Notes under the pieces: generated by a model
What the model was told of the DNA's origin: nothing
Databases searched by the model: none
The model's input: only the letters and a program-made list of their open reading frames with translations
Program-made: the position numbers and the translations under genes
Assembly: GCA_947166295.1 (NCBI GenBank)
Contig: CAMVDR010000003.1
Span: forward strand, 1-64,000
Direction of reading: 5' to 3'
DNA: 64,000 nucleotides
Source: an uncultured Candidatus Saccharibacteria bacterium
GTDB taxonomy: Bacteria > Patescibacteriota > Saccharimonadia > Saccharimonadales > Saccharimonadaceae
Shown: one piece after another, positions 18,664 through 28,208 of the stretch
How positions within the stretch are numbered: position 1 is the stretch's first letter
Layout: each line of letters starts with the position of its first letter

Positions 18664-20400
18664 ATGGAAAATCTAGAAAAAATGAGACATACTCTAAGCC
18701 ACGTGCTTGCTGCCGCGGTACAGGAGCTTTATCCTACAACAACATTTGGCATTGGTCCGGCTATAGATAATGGTTTTTATTATGACATTGATTTCGGTGA
18801 CACCAAAATTTCCGATACGGACCTATCAAAAATAGAGAAAAAAATGCGTGGTATCATTGCTCGTAAACTGCCGATGACGAAACGCATAGCATCTAAAGAA
18901 GAAGCTCTAAACTGGGCACACGAAAATAACCAGACCTATAAAATTGAGCTAATAGAAGATTTACCAGATGGTGAAGAGATTTCTTTTTACGACCTTGGCG
19001 ATATCTTTACAGATCTTTGCAAAGGTCCACACGCAGAAAATACTTCCGAACTCGGAGCTTTTAAGCTTGTCCGCATCGCTGGCGCCTATTGGCGTGGGGA
19101 TGAGAAAAGGGAAATGCTCACTCGCATCTATGGTGTAGCATTTGCCACTGAAGAAGAATTGCAAGAGTATCTTAAAAAACAAGAAGAAGCTAAGGCTCGT
19201 GATCATCGCAAGCTTGGTAAAGAGCTAGATTTGTTCTGTTTCTCAGATTTAGTCGGTTCGGGCCTACCGTTATTTACTCCGCGTGGCACTGTTTTGCGCG
19301 ATTTACTTAATGAATTTACTCAGAGTTATCGCTTGAAAAATGGCTATAAAAAAGTTTGTATCCCACACATTGCCAATGTAGACTTATACAAAACTTCCGG
19401 CCATTACGAAAAGTTTCCAGAAATGCTACAATTTGTTTCGCAAGAAAGTGGGGATCATCTAGCCATTAAGCCTGTATCTTGTCCGCACCACTCACAGATT
19501 TTTGCTAGTTCACCGCGCTCTTATAAAGATTTACCTATCAAATACCTAGAAACCACTATGGTTTACCGTGATGAGCGCAAAGGTGAGTTGGGCGGTCTCT
19601 CTCGCGTGCGTGCTATTACCCAGGACGATTCTCATGTTTTCTGTACCGAAGATCAAGTTGGCGATATCTTTGGCGAACTCATCGCGGCCGCGAAAGATTT
19701 ATATAAGAAAATTGACATGAAACTCAAGCTTCGCCTGTCCTTCCGTGACAACAGTGATGGTTACATCGGTACTCCAGAAATGTGGCAGAAAGCTGAAAAT
19801 GCTATCCAAGAGATGGCGGATAAATTTGAGATGGATTATTTTATTGGCGAAGGCGAAGCAGCTATGTACGGCCCCAAGATGGACTTTATGGCGGTGGATG
19901 CTCTTGGCCGCGAATGGCAGCTTGCCACCGTGCAACTAGACTATGCTATGCCGGTCCGTTTCCATCTAGAATACACCGATGCAGACGGCTCCAAAAAGAC
20001 GCCTATTATGATTCACTGCGCACTCATTGGCTCAATTGAGCGTTTTATGAGCGTATATCTAGAACACACCGCCGGATGGTTGCCAATGTGGTGCGCGCCT
20101 GAGAATGTCCGCATACTTACTGTGAACGATCAAGTTGCAGATTACGTAGGCAAAATCACTGATATTCTAGACCAAACAGAATTATCAAATCCACTATCAC
20201 ATAACAAAATTCGTTACACAGTGGATGATTCTGCTGACTCTCTTGGTAAAAAAATCCGCCGTGCTACCGGCATGAAAATCCCTTGCGTGATTATTGTCGG
20301 GCCGAAAGACGTGGAAGGCAACATGGTTTCAGTACGTCTGCGGGATAGGGAAGAGAAGGTTAAACTTGATGAACTTGGGGTTTTTATCAGGGGCTTGTAG
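18664..20400 (+). CDS. thrS: Threonyl-tRNA synthetase
   Basis: Class II motifs; CPHHSQIF; HCALIGSIERF. Confidence 0.95.
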   Translation: MENLEKMRHTLSHVLAAAVQELYPTTTFGIGPAIDNGFYYDIDFGDTKISDTDLSKIEKKMRGIIARKLPMTKRIASKEEALNWAHENNQTYKIELIEDLPDGEEISFYDLGDIFTDLCKGPHAENTSELGAFKLVRIAGAYWRGDEKREMLTRIYGVAFATEEELQEYLKKQEEAKARDHRKLGKELDLFCFSDLVGSGLPLFTPRGTVLRDLLNEFTQSYRLKNGYKKVCIPHIANVDLYKTSGHYEKFPEMLQFVSQESGDHLAIKPVSCPHHSQIFASSPRSYKDLPIKYLETTMVYRDERKGELGGLSRVRAITQDDSHVFCTEDQVGDIFGELIAAAKDLYKKIDMKLKLRLSFRDNSDGYIGTPEMWQKAENAIQEMADKFEMDYFIGEGEAAMYGPKMDFMAVDALGREWQLATVQLDYAMPVRFHLEYTDADGSKKTPIMIHCALIGSIERFMSVYLEHTAGWLPMWCAPENVRILTVNDQVADYVGKITDILDQTELSNPLSHNKIRYTVDDSADSLGKKIRRATGMKIPCVIIVGPKDVEGNMVSVRLRDREEKVKLDELGVFIRGL

Positions 20401-21272
20401 TGTTTGAGCGTAATGCTTTTGAGGAGCATATTTTCCGACGGGGAAAATACGGAGTGACCGAGCCCCGTAACGACGGGCGCGAGGGAGCGTTCCGAAAAAG
20501 CATTAGCCCAAACACCGCGACTATTGTAATTCTTGGCCCTACTGGCTCTGGTAAAACAGGTGTTTCCATTAAGATTGCTAAAGCCATTGGCGGCGAGATT
20601 ATTTCTGCCGATAGCCGTGCTATTTATAAAGGCATGGATATTGGCACGGCAAAACCAACCACAGAAGAAATGGATGGAGTTCCTCATTATGGTATAGATA
20701 TCGTAGAGCCGGGCGAAAGATTCACTGTGGCCGATTGGAAGCAGTATGCTGAAGCAAAAATTGCTGACATTAAAGCGCGCGGCAAAGTCCCGATTATTGC
20801 TGGTGGCACTGGACTATACATCGACGCACTTATTTATGACTATCATTTCAAAGGTCCCACTGGCGCCAAAATTGGCGATTTTGAACAAAAAAGTTGTTCA
20901 GACAGAACAGAGGTAAAAGGTGATTTTCTAATCATAGGCATCAAATGGCCTACAGAGGTACTGCGGGAGCGCCTTAAGAAACGTATAGACATAATGTTCT
21001 CGCCGGAGCTATACGCAGAAACGGAGAAATTAGTTCAAACATATGGTTGGGGCAGCCAAGCCATGAAGAGCGATATTTACGAATATGCGTATAAATATTT
21101 AGAAGGTGAACTAACGTTAGACGAAGCAAAAGAACAATGTTTTTATGAAGATTGGCATCTGGCAAAACGTCAAATGACGTGGTTCAAACGTAATAAACAA
21201 ATAATTTGGCTTAACCTTGAAGAAATTTATCCATTTGTGCTAAAATATATACATAATGAGCAAAGAAACTAA
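20400..21272 (+). CDS. miaA: tRNA dimethylallyltransferase; N-terminus extended by a palindromic element
   Basis: GPTGSGKTG, GGEIISADSRAIYKGMDIGTAKP, GGTGLYIDA; GTG start overlaps the thrS stop. Confidence 0.9.
   Translation: MFERNAFEEHIFRRGKYGVTEPRNDGREGAFRKSISPNTATIVILGPTGSGKTGVSIKIAKAIGGEIISADSRAIYKGMDIGTAKPTTEEMDGVPHYGIDIVEPGERFTVADWKQYAEAKIADIKARGKVPIIAGGTGLYIDALIYDYHFKGPTGAKIGDFEQKSCSDRTEVKGDFLIIGIKWPTEVLRERLKKRIDIMFSPELYAETEKLVQTYGWGSQAMKSDIYEYAYKYLEGELTLDEAKEQCFYEDWHLAKRQMTWFKRNKQIIWLNLEEIYPFVLKYIHNEQRN
20412..20504 (+). repeat. Palindromic element at the 5' end of miaA
   Basis: AATGCTTTT/AAAAAGCATT flanks; core matches the ileS element at 313-490. Confidence 0.8.
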
Positions 21273-21861
21273 CACGCCAACAGAAAAATTATTCGGATCC
21301 AAAACTCGCGCTAAGCTTTTGAAACTATTTTTTGAAAATCCAGAAAAAAGTTTTTACGTTCGTGAAATGACCAGGGTGATAGATGAGCAGATTAATTCCG
21401 TCCGTAGGGAATTATTAAATCTTGAAGGTATTGGTATTATTAAGAATGAAACCTTTGACAATAAAGTTTATTACTCAGCCAATAGTAAACATCCGTTCTA
21501 TCGCCCGATGATTGACATTTTTTCTAAAAAAATTGATACAGTTCGCGATAAAGATATTAAAGAAACTACCTGGGAAGGCTATTGTCGCCCAGTTAAGAAT
21601 TATCTTAAAGGTCTAGTTGTAACTAATCGTTTGCCTGGGCAGGATGGTGTAGACCTTTTAATTATCGGCAACGACAAGACAAAAAAACTTACTCGTTGGG
21701 CTGAAGTAGTTGAAAAGAAACAAGGTAAACCACTGAATTATGTTATTATGTCTCCAGATGATTTTTCTTACCGTAAAAATGTTCGTGACCGTTTCGTGAT
21801 GGAAATCCTAGAAATGGAGATTTCCGAAATTATTGATCCTGAAAAACTAATTAAAGAATAG
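21256..21861 (+). CDS. Winged-helix transcriptional regulator-like protein
   Basis: N-terminal HTH: FGSKTRAKLLKLFFENPEKSFYVREMTR. Confidence 0.7.
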   Translation: MSKETNTPTEKLFGSKTRAKLLKLFFENPEKSFYVREMTRVIDEQINSVRRELLNLEGIGIIKNETFDNKVYYSANSKHPFYRPMIDIFSKKIDTVRDKDIKETTWEGYCRPVKNYLKGLVVTNRLPGQDGVDLLIIGNDKTKKLTRWAEVVEKKQGKPLNYVIMSPDDFSYRKNVRDRFVMEILEMEISEIIDPEKLIKE

Positions 21862-21869
21862 GAGTAAAG

Positions 21870-22316
21870 ATGTTTGAGATAGAAAGCAAAACCCCAGACG
21901 AAATCACTATTATCACCAAGAAGACCACCATCAAATTCAATATTGCCGATGCAATAATTGATGCAGGTCTTGCAGTCGGCAAAATCTCTGGTCCTGGTGA
22001 ATTTGAAATTGGCGATGCTACTATTCGCGGTATCGCCACTGAAAGCGGCAAGACTATCTACGACGTAGAGGTTGGCGGCGTCCATACTGGCATTATTGGT
22101 GGTATAGAAGAAAACCTAGATGACATTGTGGCGGATATTTTGTGCACTTCCTCCGTCCGCGCTATTCGTGAAATCGAACCAAAGCTTATAATTTCTATGG
22201 GCAACGTAGACGGCATGGTAGCAGATCTCAAACTTACCGCCCGCACCGAGAAAAAACTCAAAGTTAAAAACTTAGACAGTTTGCCAGCTACCAAAGAAGT
22301 GGTGGTTTTGAATTAA
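21870..22316 (+). CDS. Short beta-rich protein, possibly truncated metallo-beta-lactamase fold
   Basis: SGPGEFEIGDATIRGIAT; no HxHxDH motif. Confidence 0.5.
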   Translation: MFEIESKTPDEITIITKKTTIKFNIADAIIDAGLAVGKISGPGEFEIGDATIRGIATESGKTIYDVEVGGVHTGIIGGIEENLDDIVADILCTSSVRAIREIEPKLIISMGNVDGMVADLKLTARTEKKLKVKNLDSLPATKEVVVLN

Positions 22317-22317
22317 A

Positions 22318-22962
22318 ATGAGATTAGACTTTCTCAATGTAGTCATCATACTTTGCATAGTATTAGGCTCTGTAATATTGCATGAGCTTTCACATGGGAT
22401 TGTCGCCTATTGGCTAGGGGATCATACAGCCAAGGACGCCGGTCGTCTCACCTTTAATCCCATCAAGCACATAGATCCTTATATGTCTATCTTGGTGCCA
22501 GTAGTATTATATATACTGGGCGCACCGGTATTTGGTGGAGCTAAGCCGGTGCCAGTAAACTACTACAGGCTCAAATGGCACGAATGGGGTATGGCCTTAG
22601 TGGCCGTCGCAGGCCCGTTTACAAACTTTCTTCTAGCTCTTGTGTTTTTCTTAATTGGTCATTTTTCTGGTCTGATCTATGGTACCGGTGGGGAATTATG
22701 GCAATTTGTTTTTACAGAAATCATTTATATTAACCTTGGTTTTATGATTTTTAATCTTATACCTATTCCGCCATTGGATGGTTCCAGGGTGCTTTATGCT
22801 ATTTCTCCAGACGGTTTTCGCGCAGTACTGGCCAATATCGAACGCTACGGCATTATTATTGTCTATCTATTGATCTTTTTCTTTGGCGAGGTTTTTTCGC
22901 ATATCATGGTAAATGGCATGAACGGCATAATTAATTTCTTTTATTTTATAGTCGGTCAATAA
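22318..22962 (+). CDS. Site-2 protease family (M50) metalloprotease
   Basis: LHELSHGIVAYWLGD and NLIPIPPLDGSRV. Confidence 0.9.
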   Translation: MRLDFLNVVIILCIVLGSVILHELSHGIVAYWLGDHTAKDAGRLTFNPIKHIDPYMSILVPVVLYILGAPVFGGAKPVPVNYYRLKWHEWGMALVAVAGPFTNFLLALVFFLIGHFSGLIYGTGGELWQFVFTEIIYINLGFMIFNLIPIPPLDGSRVLYAISPDGFRAVLANIERYGIIIVYLLIFFFGEVFSHIMVNGMNGIINFFYFIVGQ

Positions 22963-23118
22963 ACCTAAATAATTCCAACGGAATTATTTAGACAGAAACA
23001 AAAATTGAAATGGGATTCACTTCTATTTCAATTTTTATACTAGTTTCTTTTGCTAGACTTTTCTTTATCTAAAGAAAAGTCCAATGTATGTTATAATTAA
23101 ATTAGCCTTACTGGCGAC

Positions 23119-24102
23119 ATGATTTTCCTGAATAATCATGTTTTAGGGATTTCGTGGCTTACACCCGTGGGTGTATCGCATAAGATTTTACCCACCTTGT
23201 ATATATTACGGGGAAAACAGGCTAGTGAGGCTTTTATGATAAGAGGTGGGATGAAACAAAGAATTCGCGTAGTTGGTTTAATTAAAAACGAAGAGGGGGT
23301 ATTAGTTTTTAAACGTAGCCGAGGCCGCAGTGACGCCCCGGTTTTTTGGGAATTACCTACTGGCAAAATTAAATTTGGCGAACAACCAGAAGAGGCCATG
23401 GCGCGTTCTCTTACAGAATACACTGGGTTGGACGCTTCATCGGTAAAACTAAAAGACGTTATTACATTTCTTGCTCCGGAAGGTTCTAGTCAGCTTAGCA
23501 ATCTATATATTATATATAATCTAGAAATTAATAACCCCATCAAACCTACCCCGCGTGATAGATATACGGGCTATAAATTTGTCAAAGATTTTACCAACTC
23601 CAGCATCCACCTCAATGAAACCAGTATGTCGGTACTAGAGATAGAAGAAGGAAAAGTTGCCCCAGGTCACAGTTCTCCGCGCGACACTGCTAATAGTATC
23701 ACGATAAATGTAGATGGAGCATCGCGTGGTAATCCTGGCCCATCTGGTATTGGTTATTGCATTCACGATAGCAGTGGCAAAATCACCGAACGCAAAGGCG
23801 AATTTATTGGCTTTGCTACCTCGCGCATGGCGGAATATTGTGCCATGAGAAAGGGTATAGAGCGCGCTATCGAACTAGGTTATAGATCCGTTCGCTTCAT
23901 TTCAGATAGTTTAATGGTGGTTAATCAGCTAAATGGTATTTTTCATGTTAAAAATCGTGACATCGCGCCAGTCTATCAAGACATTCAAAGCAAACTCAAT
24001 AATTTTGACGCTATATCTTTCACGCATGTTCCGCGTAACAAAAATATGATTGCTGATTCCGAGGCTAATGCTGCTATTGACGAAATTTTACAGAGAACTT
24101 AG
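23119..24102 (+). CDS. Degenerate Nudix domain fused to RNase HI domain
   Basis: GKIKFGEQPEEAMARSLTEYTGL; NVDGASRGNPG...MAEYCAM...ISDSLMVV...ADSEAN; true start may be internal (about 23236 or 23251). Confidence 0.8.
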   Translation: MIFLNNHVLGISWLTPVGVSHKILPTLYILRGKQASEAFMIRGGMKQRIRVVGLIKNEEGVLVFKRSRGRSDAPVFWELPTGKIKFGEQPEEAMARSLTEYTGLDASSVKLKDVITFLAPEGSSQLSNLYIIYNLEINNPIKPTPRDRYTGYKFVKDFTNSSIHLNETSMSVLEIEEGKVAPGHSSPRDTANSITINVDGASRGNPGPSGIGYCIHDSSGKITERKGEFIGFATSRMAEYCAMRKGIERAIELGYRSVRFISDSLMVVNQLNGIFHVKNRDIAPVYQDIQSKLNNFDAISFTHVPRNKNMIADSEANAAIDEILQRT

Positions 24103-24106
24103 TATC

Positions 24107-24185
24107 GACGAGTGACGGCTGGAGGGGACCCCCAAAATGTTTGCTGAGCAAAATTTTGGGGGAGGAAAAGCCGGCAGGACCCGTC
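24107..24185. repeat. Palindromic element family P1, copy 2
   Basis: GACGAGTGACGGCTGGAGGGGACCCCCAAAAT...GGAGGAAAAGCCGGCAGGACCCGTC. Confidence 0.85.
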
Positions 24186-24222
24186 AAGAATTTCGGTTTT
24201 TTCTAAATTATGATATAATACA

Positions 24223-24653
24223 GGGGAGCCTGAAAGGCGACCGCTTTTTATAAGAGGAAAGTCCGGGCAACATAGAGCAGGGTAGTCGCTAACAGCGACC
24301 GTCCGTAAGGATAGGGAAAGTACCACAGAAACAATACCGCCCTGTGCTCTAGAAGGAGTGTAGTTGGTAGCTATTCCGACTGAAGCGCATCTTAACTGGA
24401 TGAGCGAAGGAGGAATAGCAACAAATACACCCTTCTAGAGTGCAGGGTAAGGGTGAAAAGAGTGGGGTAAGAGCCCACAGCGCGTTGTAGCGATACGGTG
24501 CGGAGGCAAACCCTACCTGTTGCAAGGAGTGCTATATACCTTCGCTCGAGGATGCACGCTCACCGCTAGAACGTTATAGCAATGTAACGTCAAGATAGAT
24601 GGTTGCCAACCATATATTATATATGGTTACAGAACCCGGCTTATAGACGGCTC
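24223..24653 (+). ncRNA. rnpB: RNase P RNA (bacterial class A)
   Basis: GAGGAAAGTCCGGGC, AGCCCACAGCGCG, AGATAGATGGTTGCC, ACAGAACCCGGCTTA. Confidence 0.95.
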
Positions 24654-24656
24654 ATA

Positions 24657-24692
24657 TCAAAAAACCGCCCGAAAGGGCGATTTTTTGATAAA
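24657..24692. terminator. Bidirectional intrinsic terminator between rnpB and rpmB
   Basis: ATCAAAAAACCGCCCgaaaGGGCGATTTTTTGAT. Confidence 0.85.
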
Positions 24693-24699
24693 CTATAAT

Positions 24700-24927
24700 T
24701 TATTTACTCGACTTTTTCTCGGCGCGAGCTTTAGGTGATTCAATCAAGCCTTTTTTCTTCAAAGTGCGAAGCGCGTGAGCTGACACGTTGCACTTAACTT
24801 TTTGCCCATTGATAATCAGAGTCCGTTTCGATACATTAGGTTTAAAAACCTTACGAGTGTGGCGTTGGGAGAACGACACGTTGTGGCCGTACATTTTGCC
24901 TTTGCCGGTAATTTCACAAATAGCCAT
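24700..24927 (-). CDS. rpmB: 50S ribosomal protein L28
   Basis: GKGKMYGHNVSFSQRHTRKVFKPNV. Confidence 0.92.
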   Translation of the reverse strand: MAICEITGKGKMYGHNVSFSQRHTRKVFKPNVSKRTLIINGQKVKCNVSAHALRTLKKKGLIESPKARAEKKSSK

Positions 24928-24928
24928 A

Positions 24929-25276
24929 TTATTTCTCCTTTACCGTGTTAACAATTTTCTTAAAAGCCTCAGGATTATTCACAGCAAGATCGGCCAAAAC
25001 CTTACGATCAAGATTGATATTTTTGACCTTCATCCCAGCAATCAACTGAGAGTAGGAAACGCCTAATTCGCGAGAAGCGTTGTTGATGCGAGTAATCCAC
25101 AAAGCGCGCAAATCACGTTTCTTGTTGCGACGATCCCTGTAGCTGTATTGTAGAGCTTTAATCACGCCCTGTTTGCCTAAGCGATAACTACGGGTACGTG
25201 CATGCTGCATGCCCTTAGCGGCTTTTAAAATCTTCTTGTGTTTCGCGTGTGCCGCGACACCTCTTTTAACTCTCAT
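24929..25276 (-). CDS. rplT: 50S ribosomal protein L20
   Basis: [22 protein letters not shown]...[11 protein letters not shown]. Confidence 0.95.
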   Translation of the reverse strand: MRVKRGVAAHAKHKKILKAAKGMQHARTRSYRLGKQGVIKALQYSYRDRRNKKRDLRALWITRINNASRELGVSYSQLIAGMKVKNINLDRKVLADLAVNNPEAFKKIVNTVKEK

Positions 25277-25278
25277 GA

Positions 25279-25473
25279 CTAAACCCCCAATGCTTTCTTA
25301 ATATTCTTATTGATTTTGCCATTAATGGTAGCAGCAGTTTTCATATTGCGCTTCCTGGCTTTAGATTTTTTGGCGAGAATGTGGTTCCCGAATGCCCGCT
25401 CACGTACCAATTTACCACTACCGGTAATTTTGATCCGTTTTGCGGTACCTTTATGCGTTTTTAACTTTGGCAT
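25279..25473 (-). CDS. rpmI: 50S ribosomal protein L35
   Basis: [21 protein letters not shown]; start set at the internal Met of the longer ORF. Confidence 0.93.
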   Translation of the reverse strand: MPKLKTHKGTAKRIKITGSGKLVRERAFGNHILAKKSKARKRNMKTAATINGKINKNIKKALGV

Positions 25474-25599
25474 AAGTTTTCCTTTGGTTATAGTTAATAT
25501 TTTTAGGCACATGCCTAATTTTTGTGGCTTGTCGCAATCTGTTTTATTAAAAATCACAACAAACCTAAAGAGCAATCGGTAAGCCGTGGAAGTAGGAAA

Positions 25600-26121
25600 T
25601 TACTTCTTCCGCACTTGCGCCGATAGGTTACGTCCGTTCATTTGAGGTTTACCTTCTACGACAATGCCATCACCTAGTAGCTCAACAACTCTATTTAATA
25701 ACTCGTTGCCGATCTCTTTGTGGGCCATCTCACGACCACGGAAAATTATTAAAATTTTTACTCGGTCGCCGTCATCTAGGAAACCCCGCATTTTGCGGAC
25801 TTTGATGTTAAGGTCATTGTCGCTAATTTTGAGGCCAATTTTCATTTGTTTCAGCTCGGATTGTTTTTCGCGGGCTTTTTTACGATTTTTGGCATCTTCT
25901 TTCATCTTTTGGTACTGATATTTGCCCCAATCGATGATTTTAACGACAGGCGGATTGGCATTAGCGGCAATTTCCACTAAATCTACACCCTGCTCGTTCG
26001 CAAGAAGTTGGGCTTCTTTGCTAGACATAATGCCTAGCTGTTCTCCACTTGAACCAATTACGCGTACCTCCGGATAACGAATTTCTCCATTTAGCCGAGT
26101 GCGTGATGTAGTTTTTATGAT
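25600..26121 (-). CDS. infC: Translation initiation factor IF-3, likely non-AUG start
   Basis: Frame extends upstream of Met 26028 as KTTSRTRLNGEIRYPEVRVIGSSGEQLGI back to AUC/AUA after an AAGGA SD; no ATG/GTG/TTG there. Confidence 0.88.
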   Translation of the reverse strand: MIKTTSRTRLNGEIRYPEVRVIGSSGEQLGIMSSKEAQLLANEQGVDLVEIAANANPPVVKIIDWGKYQYQKMKEDAKNRKKAREKQSELKQMKIGLKISDNDLNIKVRKMRGFLDDGDRVKILIIFRGREMAHKEIGNELLNRVVELLGDGIVVEGKPQMNGRNLSAQVRKK

Positions 26122-26190
26122 AGTCCTTTCTTCTCTTGAATTAACCTGATAACAATTATACCAAACTCCCAGAGAAAAAGCAAGAGTAAA

Positions 26191-27702
26191 TTAGCGTTTT
26201 CTATAGGTTAATGCCTCGGCCAAGTGCTTGCCCAAAATAATATCAGAACCATCCAGGTCTGCTATGGTCTGCGCCACCTTGATTGTCTTAAAATACGATC
26301 TGGCGGAGAGGTTGAGCTTTTCCGATGCTCCAGCTAATAACTTCCCAGCAGCCGGATCTAGGCGTAATAGACTAGATACTTGGAAAGAAGAAAGGGAACT
26401 ATTGTAAATACCGTCTTTGCCGTAACGCGCCTTTTGTCGTGCAATTGCCCCTGTTATATTATTTTTTACAACATTATGCTCGGCGCTACCACCAGGAACT
26501 GGTTTCAGTAGATCCACATTGTCTACCTTCTCTACCACTATGGTCATGTCGATGCGGTCAAAAAGCGGGCCAGAAAGTTTTTTCTGGTACCTCTGAATTT
26601 GTGGTTCCGTACATTTGCATTCGTGGGTAGGGTCACCCAAATATCCGCAAGGGCAAGGGTTCATCGTGGCTATCAACATAAAATCCGCTGGATAGGTAGT
26701 TTTACGATTGGCTCTAGATATAGAAATCTCCTTATCTTCTAACGGCTGGCGCAGAGCTTCTAGCACTGATCTTGGGAATTCTGGTATCTCATCCAAGAAC
26801 AATATGCCTTTGTGTGCCAGTGAGATTTCTCCTGGATTAGCCATTGATCCGCCGCCAATTATAGAAGTAGAACTAGCTGTATGGTGTGGACTCCGAAACG
26901 GTCTCGCCTCAATGGTTCTATCTGTAAGTAGTCCTGCGATTGAATATAATTTGGTGATATCTATCTTTTCTTCAGGTGTCAAATTGGGTAGTAAGTTGGC
27001 TGCCGCTTTAGCAAGAAGTGTTTTACCAGCCCCTGGTGGCCCAGAAATCAAGATATTATGGTGTCCAGCAATAGCAATTTCTATTGCACGTTTAGCTAGT
27101 TTTTGCCCACGGATATGGTCCAAAATCTCGCCTGTGGGCCTCTTCGCTATCCGCTTGACATCAGCTTTGATAGGTGCCGTCTGTAAATCTACCTGGCCTT
27201 TCAATGCCAAAAATAAGCCTTGCAGAGTATCTACGCCGTAAATATTTATACCTTCCACCAGCGAAGCTTGTGCTAGATTTTTCGTTGGTATGTATACTTC
27301 TAGGAGCCCGGCTTCTTTCGCGGCCTCTACTACGTTTATGATGCCTTTTACGGGCTTTATTTCGCCATTTAGTGATAATTCTCCCACGAAAAGCTTGCTA
27401 GTTACGTCATTTTTGGTTAATTGTCCAGATAGTACTAATATAGATAGCGCGATTGGCAGGTCTAGGTAAGCCCCATCTTTTTGTAGCTCTGCCGGCGCTA
27501 AGCTAATCGTCACTTTTTTATCAGGAAAGAAGAAATCGGAATTCACTAGGGCACTACGTACGCGCTCTTTTGCTTCGTTAATAGTTTTATTGGCCATGCC
27601 TACGATGTTAAATGCTGGTAAACCCCGGTTTATGTCTCCTTCGACTTCTACTATTTTGCCCCCGAAGCCATAGGGGATTGCGGAATGAATTTTAGCGATC
27701 AT
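26191..27702 (-). CDS. YifB/ComM-family Mg-chelatase-like ATPase
   Basis: NILISGPPGAGKT; MNPCPCGYLGDPTHECKC; start likely at MIAKIHSAIPYG. Confidence 0.92.
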   Translation of the reverse strand: MIAKIHSAIPYGFGGKIVEVEGDINRGLPAFNIVGMANKTINEAKERVRSALVNSDFFFPDKKVTISLAPAELQKDGAYLDLPIALSILVLSGQLTKNDVTSKLFVGELSLNGEIKPVKGIINVVEAAKEAGLLEVYIPTKNLAQASLVEGINIYGVDTLQGLFLALKGQVDLQTAPIKADVKRIAKRPTGEILDHIRGQKLAKRAIEIAIAGHHNILISGPPGAGKTLLAKAAANLLPNLTPEEKIDITKLYSIAGLLTDRTIEARPFRSPHHTASSTSIIGGGSMANPGEISLAHKGILFLDEIPEFPRSVLEALRQPLEDKEISISRANRKTTYPADFMLIATMNPCPCGYLGDPTHECKCTEPQIQRYQKKLSGPLFDRIDMTIVVEKVDNVDLLKPVPGGSAEHNVVKNNITGAIARQKARYGKDGIYNSSLSSFQVSSLLRLDPAAGKLLAGASEKLNLSARSYFKTIKVAQTIADLDGSDIILGKHLAEALTYRKR

Positions 27703-27885
27703 GCCTCCTAGGTAACATAAGGCTACTAAAAATTCAACCCCCACCGGGTAGCTTACGCTTAATTTTGCTACGTACATTAGAGGCGGGTATAGTGCCAAAT
27801 GTTTGGAGTCTGCAAAGCCATTAGAATAACGAAAAAGCTTGTGGAAAACTCGTTAAAAATATAAAAAAATTGTACGAAAAATATA

Positions 27886-27914
27886 TTGACATTAGCATTT
27901 TTTCGCGATATTAT
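27886..27914 (+). promoter_or_regulatory. Promoter TTGACA-N17-TATTAT
   Basis: Near-consensus hexamers with 17-nt spacer. Confidence 0.75.
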
Positions 27915-27920
27915 AGAGAT

Positions 27921-28030
27921 AGCTTCTGAATAAAAAAATTATTCAGAAGGTCAAAACAAACATTTTAGCCAAAATAACTCCACACTCTACAAAGCAGGCC
28001 GGTTTTCCTCGCAGTTACCGGCCTGTTTCT
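27921..28030 (+). ncRNA. Putative small RNA with terminal GC hairpin
   Basis: Promoter at 27886; hairpin CTTCTGAATAA/TTATTCAGAAG; terminal CAGGCCGG/CCGGCCTG then T-rich. Confidence 0.6.
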
Positions 28031-28122
28031 ATGCTTTTAGGAAGAATGGTCCGTTCGCTCCACAAACGAGATCATAATTAGCCGCTCGAATAAGGCAGCT
28101 CCGCCGCTTTCTGTAAACCTTG

Positions 28123-28157
28123 GAACAAAAAAACGAGAGCAAGCTCTCGATTTTTGT
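28123..28157. terminator. Intrinsic terminator (downstream of ssrA on minus strand)
   Basis: ACAAAAAAACGAGAGCaaGCTCTCGATTTTTGTT. Confidence 0.75.
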
Positions 28158-28208
28158 TCTGCAAATTCGTTCTAAGAAACTATATTTCTTTCTTCTCGCT
28201 CTTTTTTG

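Noticed and set aside
20214-20687. 157-aa minus-strand ORF across thrS/miaA
   Set aside because: Antisense to two conserved genes; open by chance, partly due to the palindromic element
26708-27241. 177-aa plus-strand ORF
   Set aside because: Antisense to the well-supported ComM-like gene; low-complexity translation
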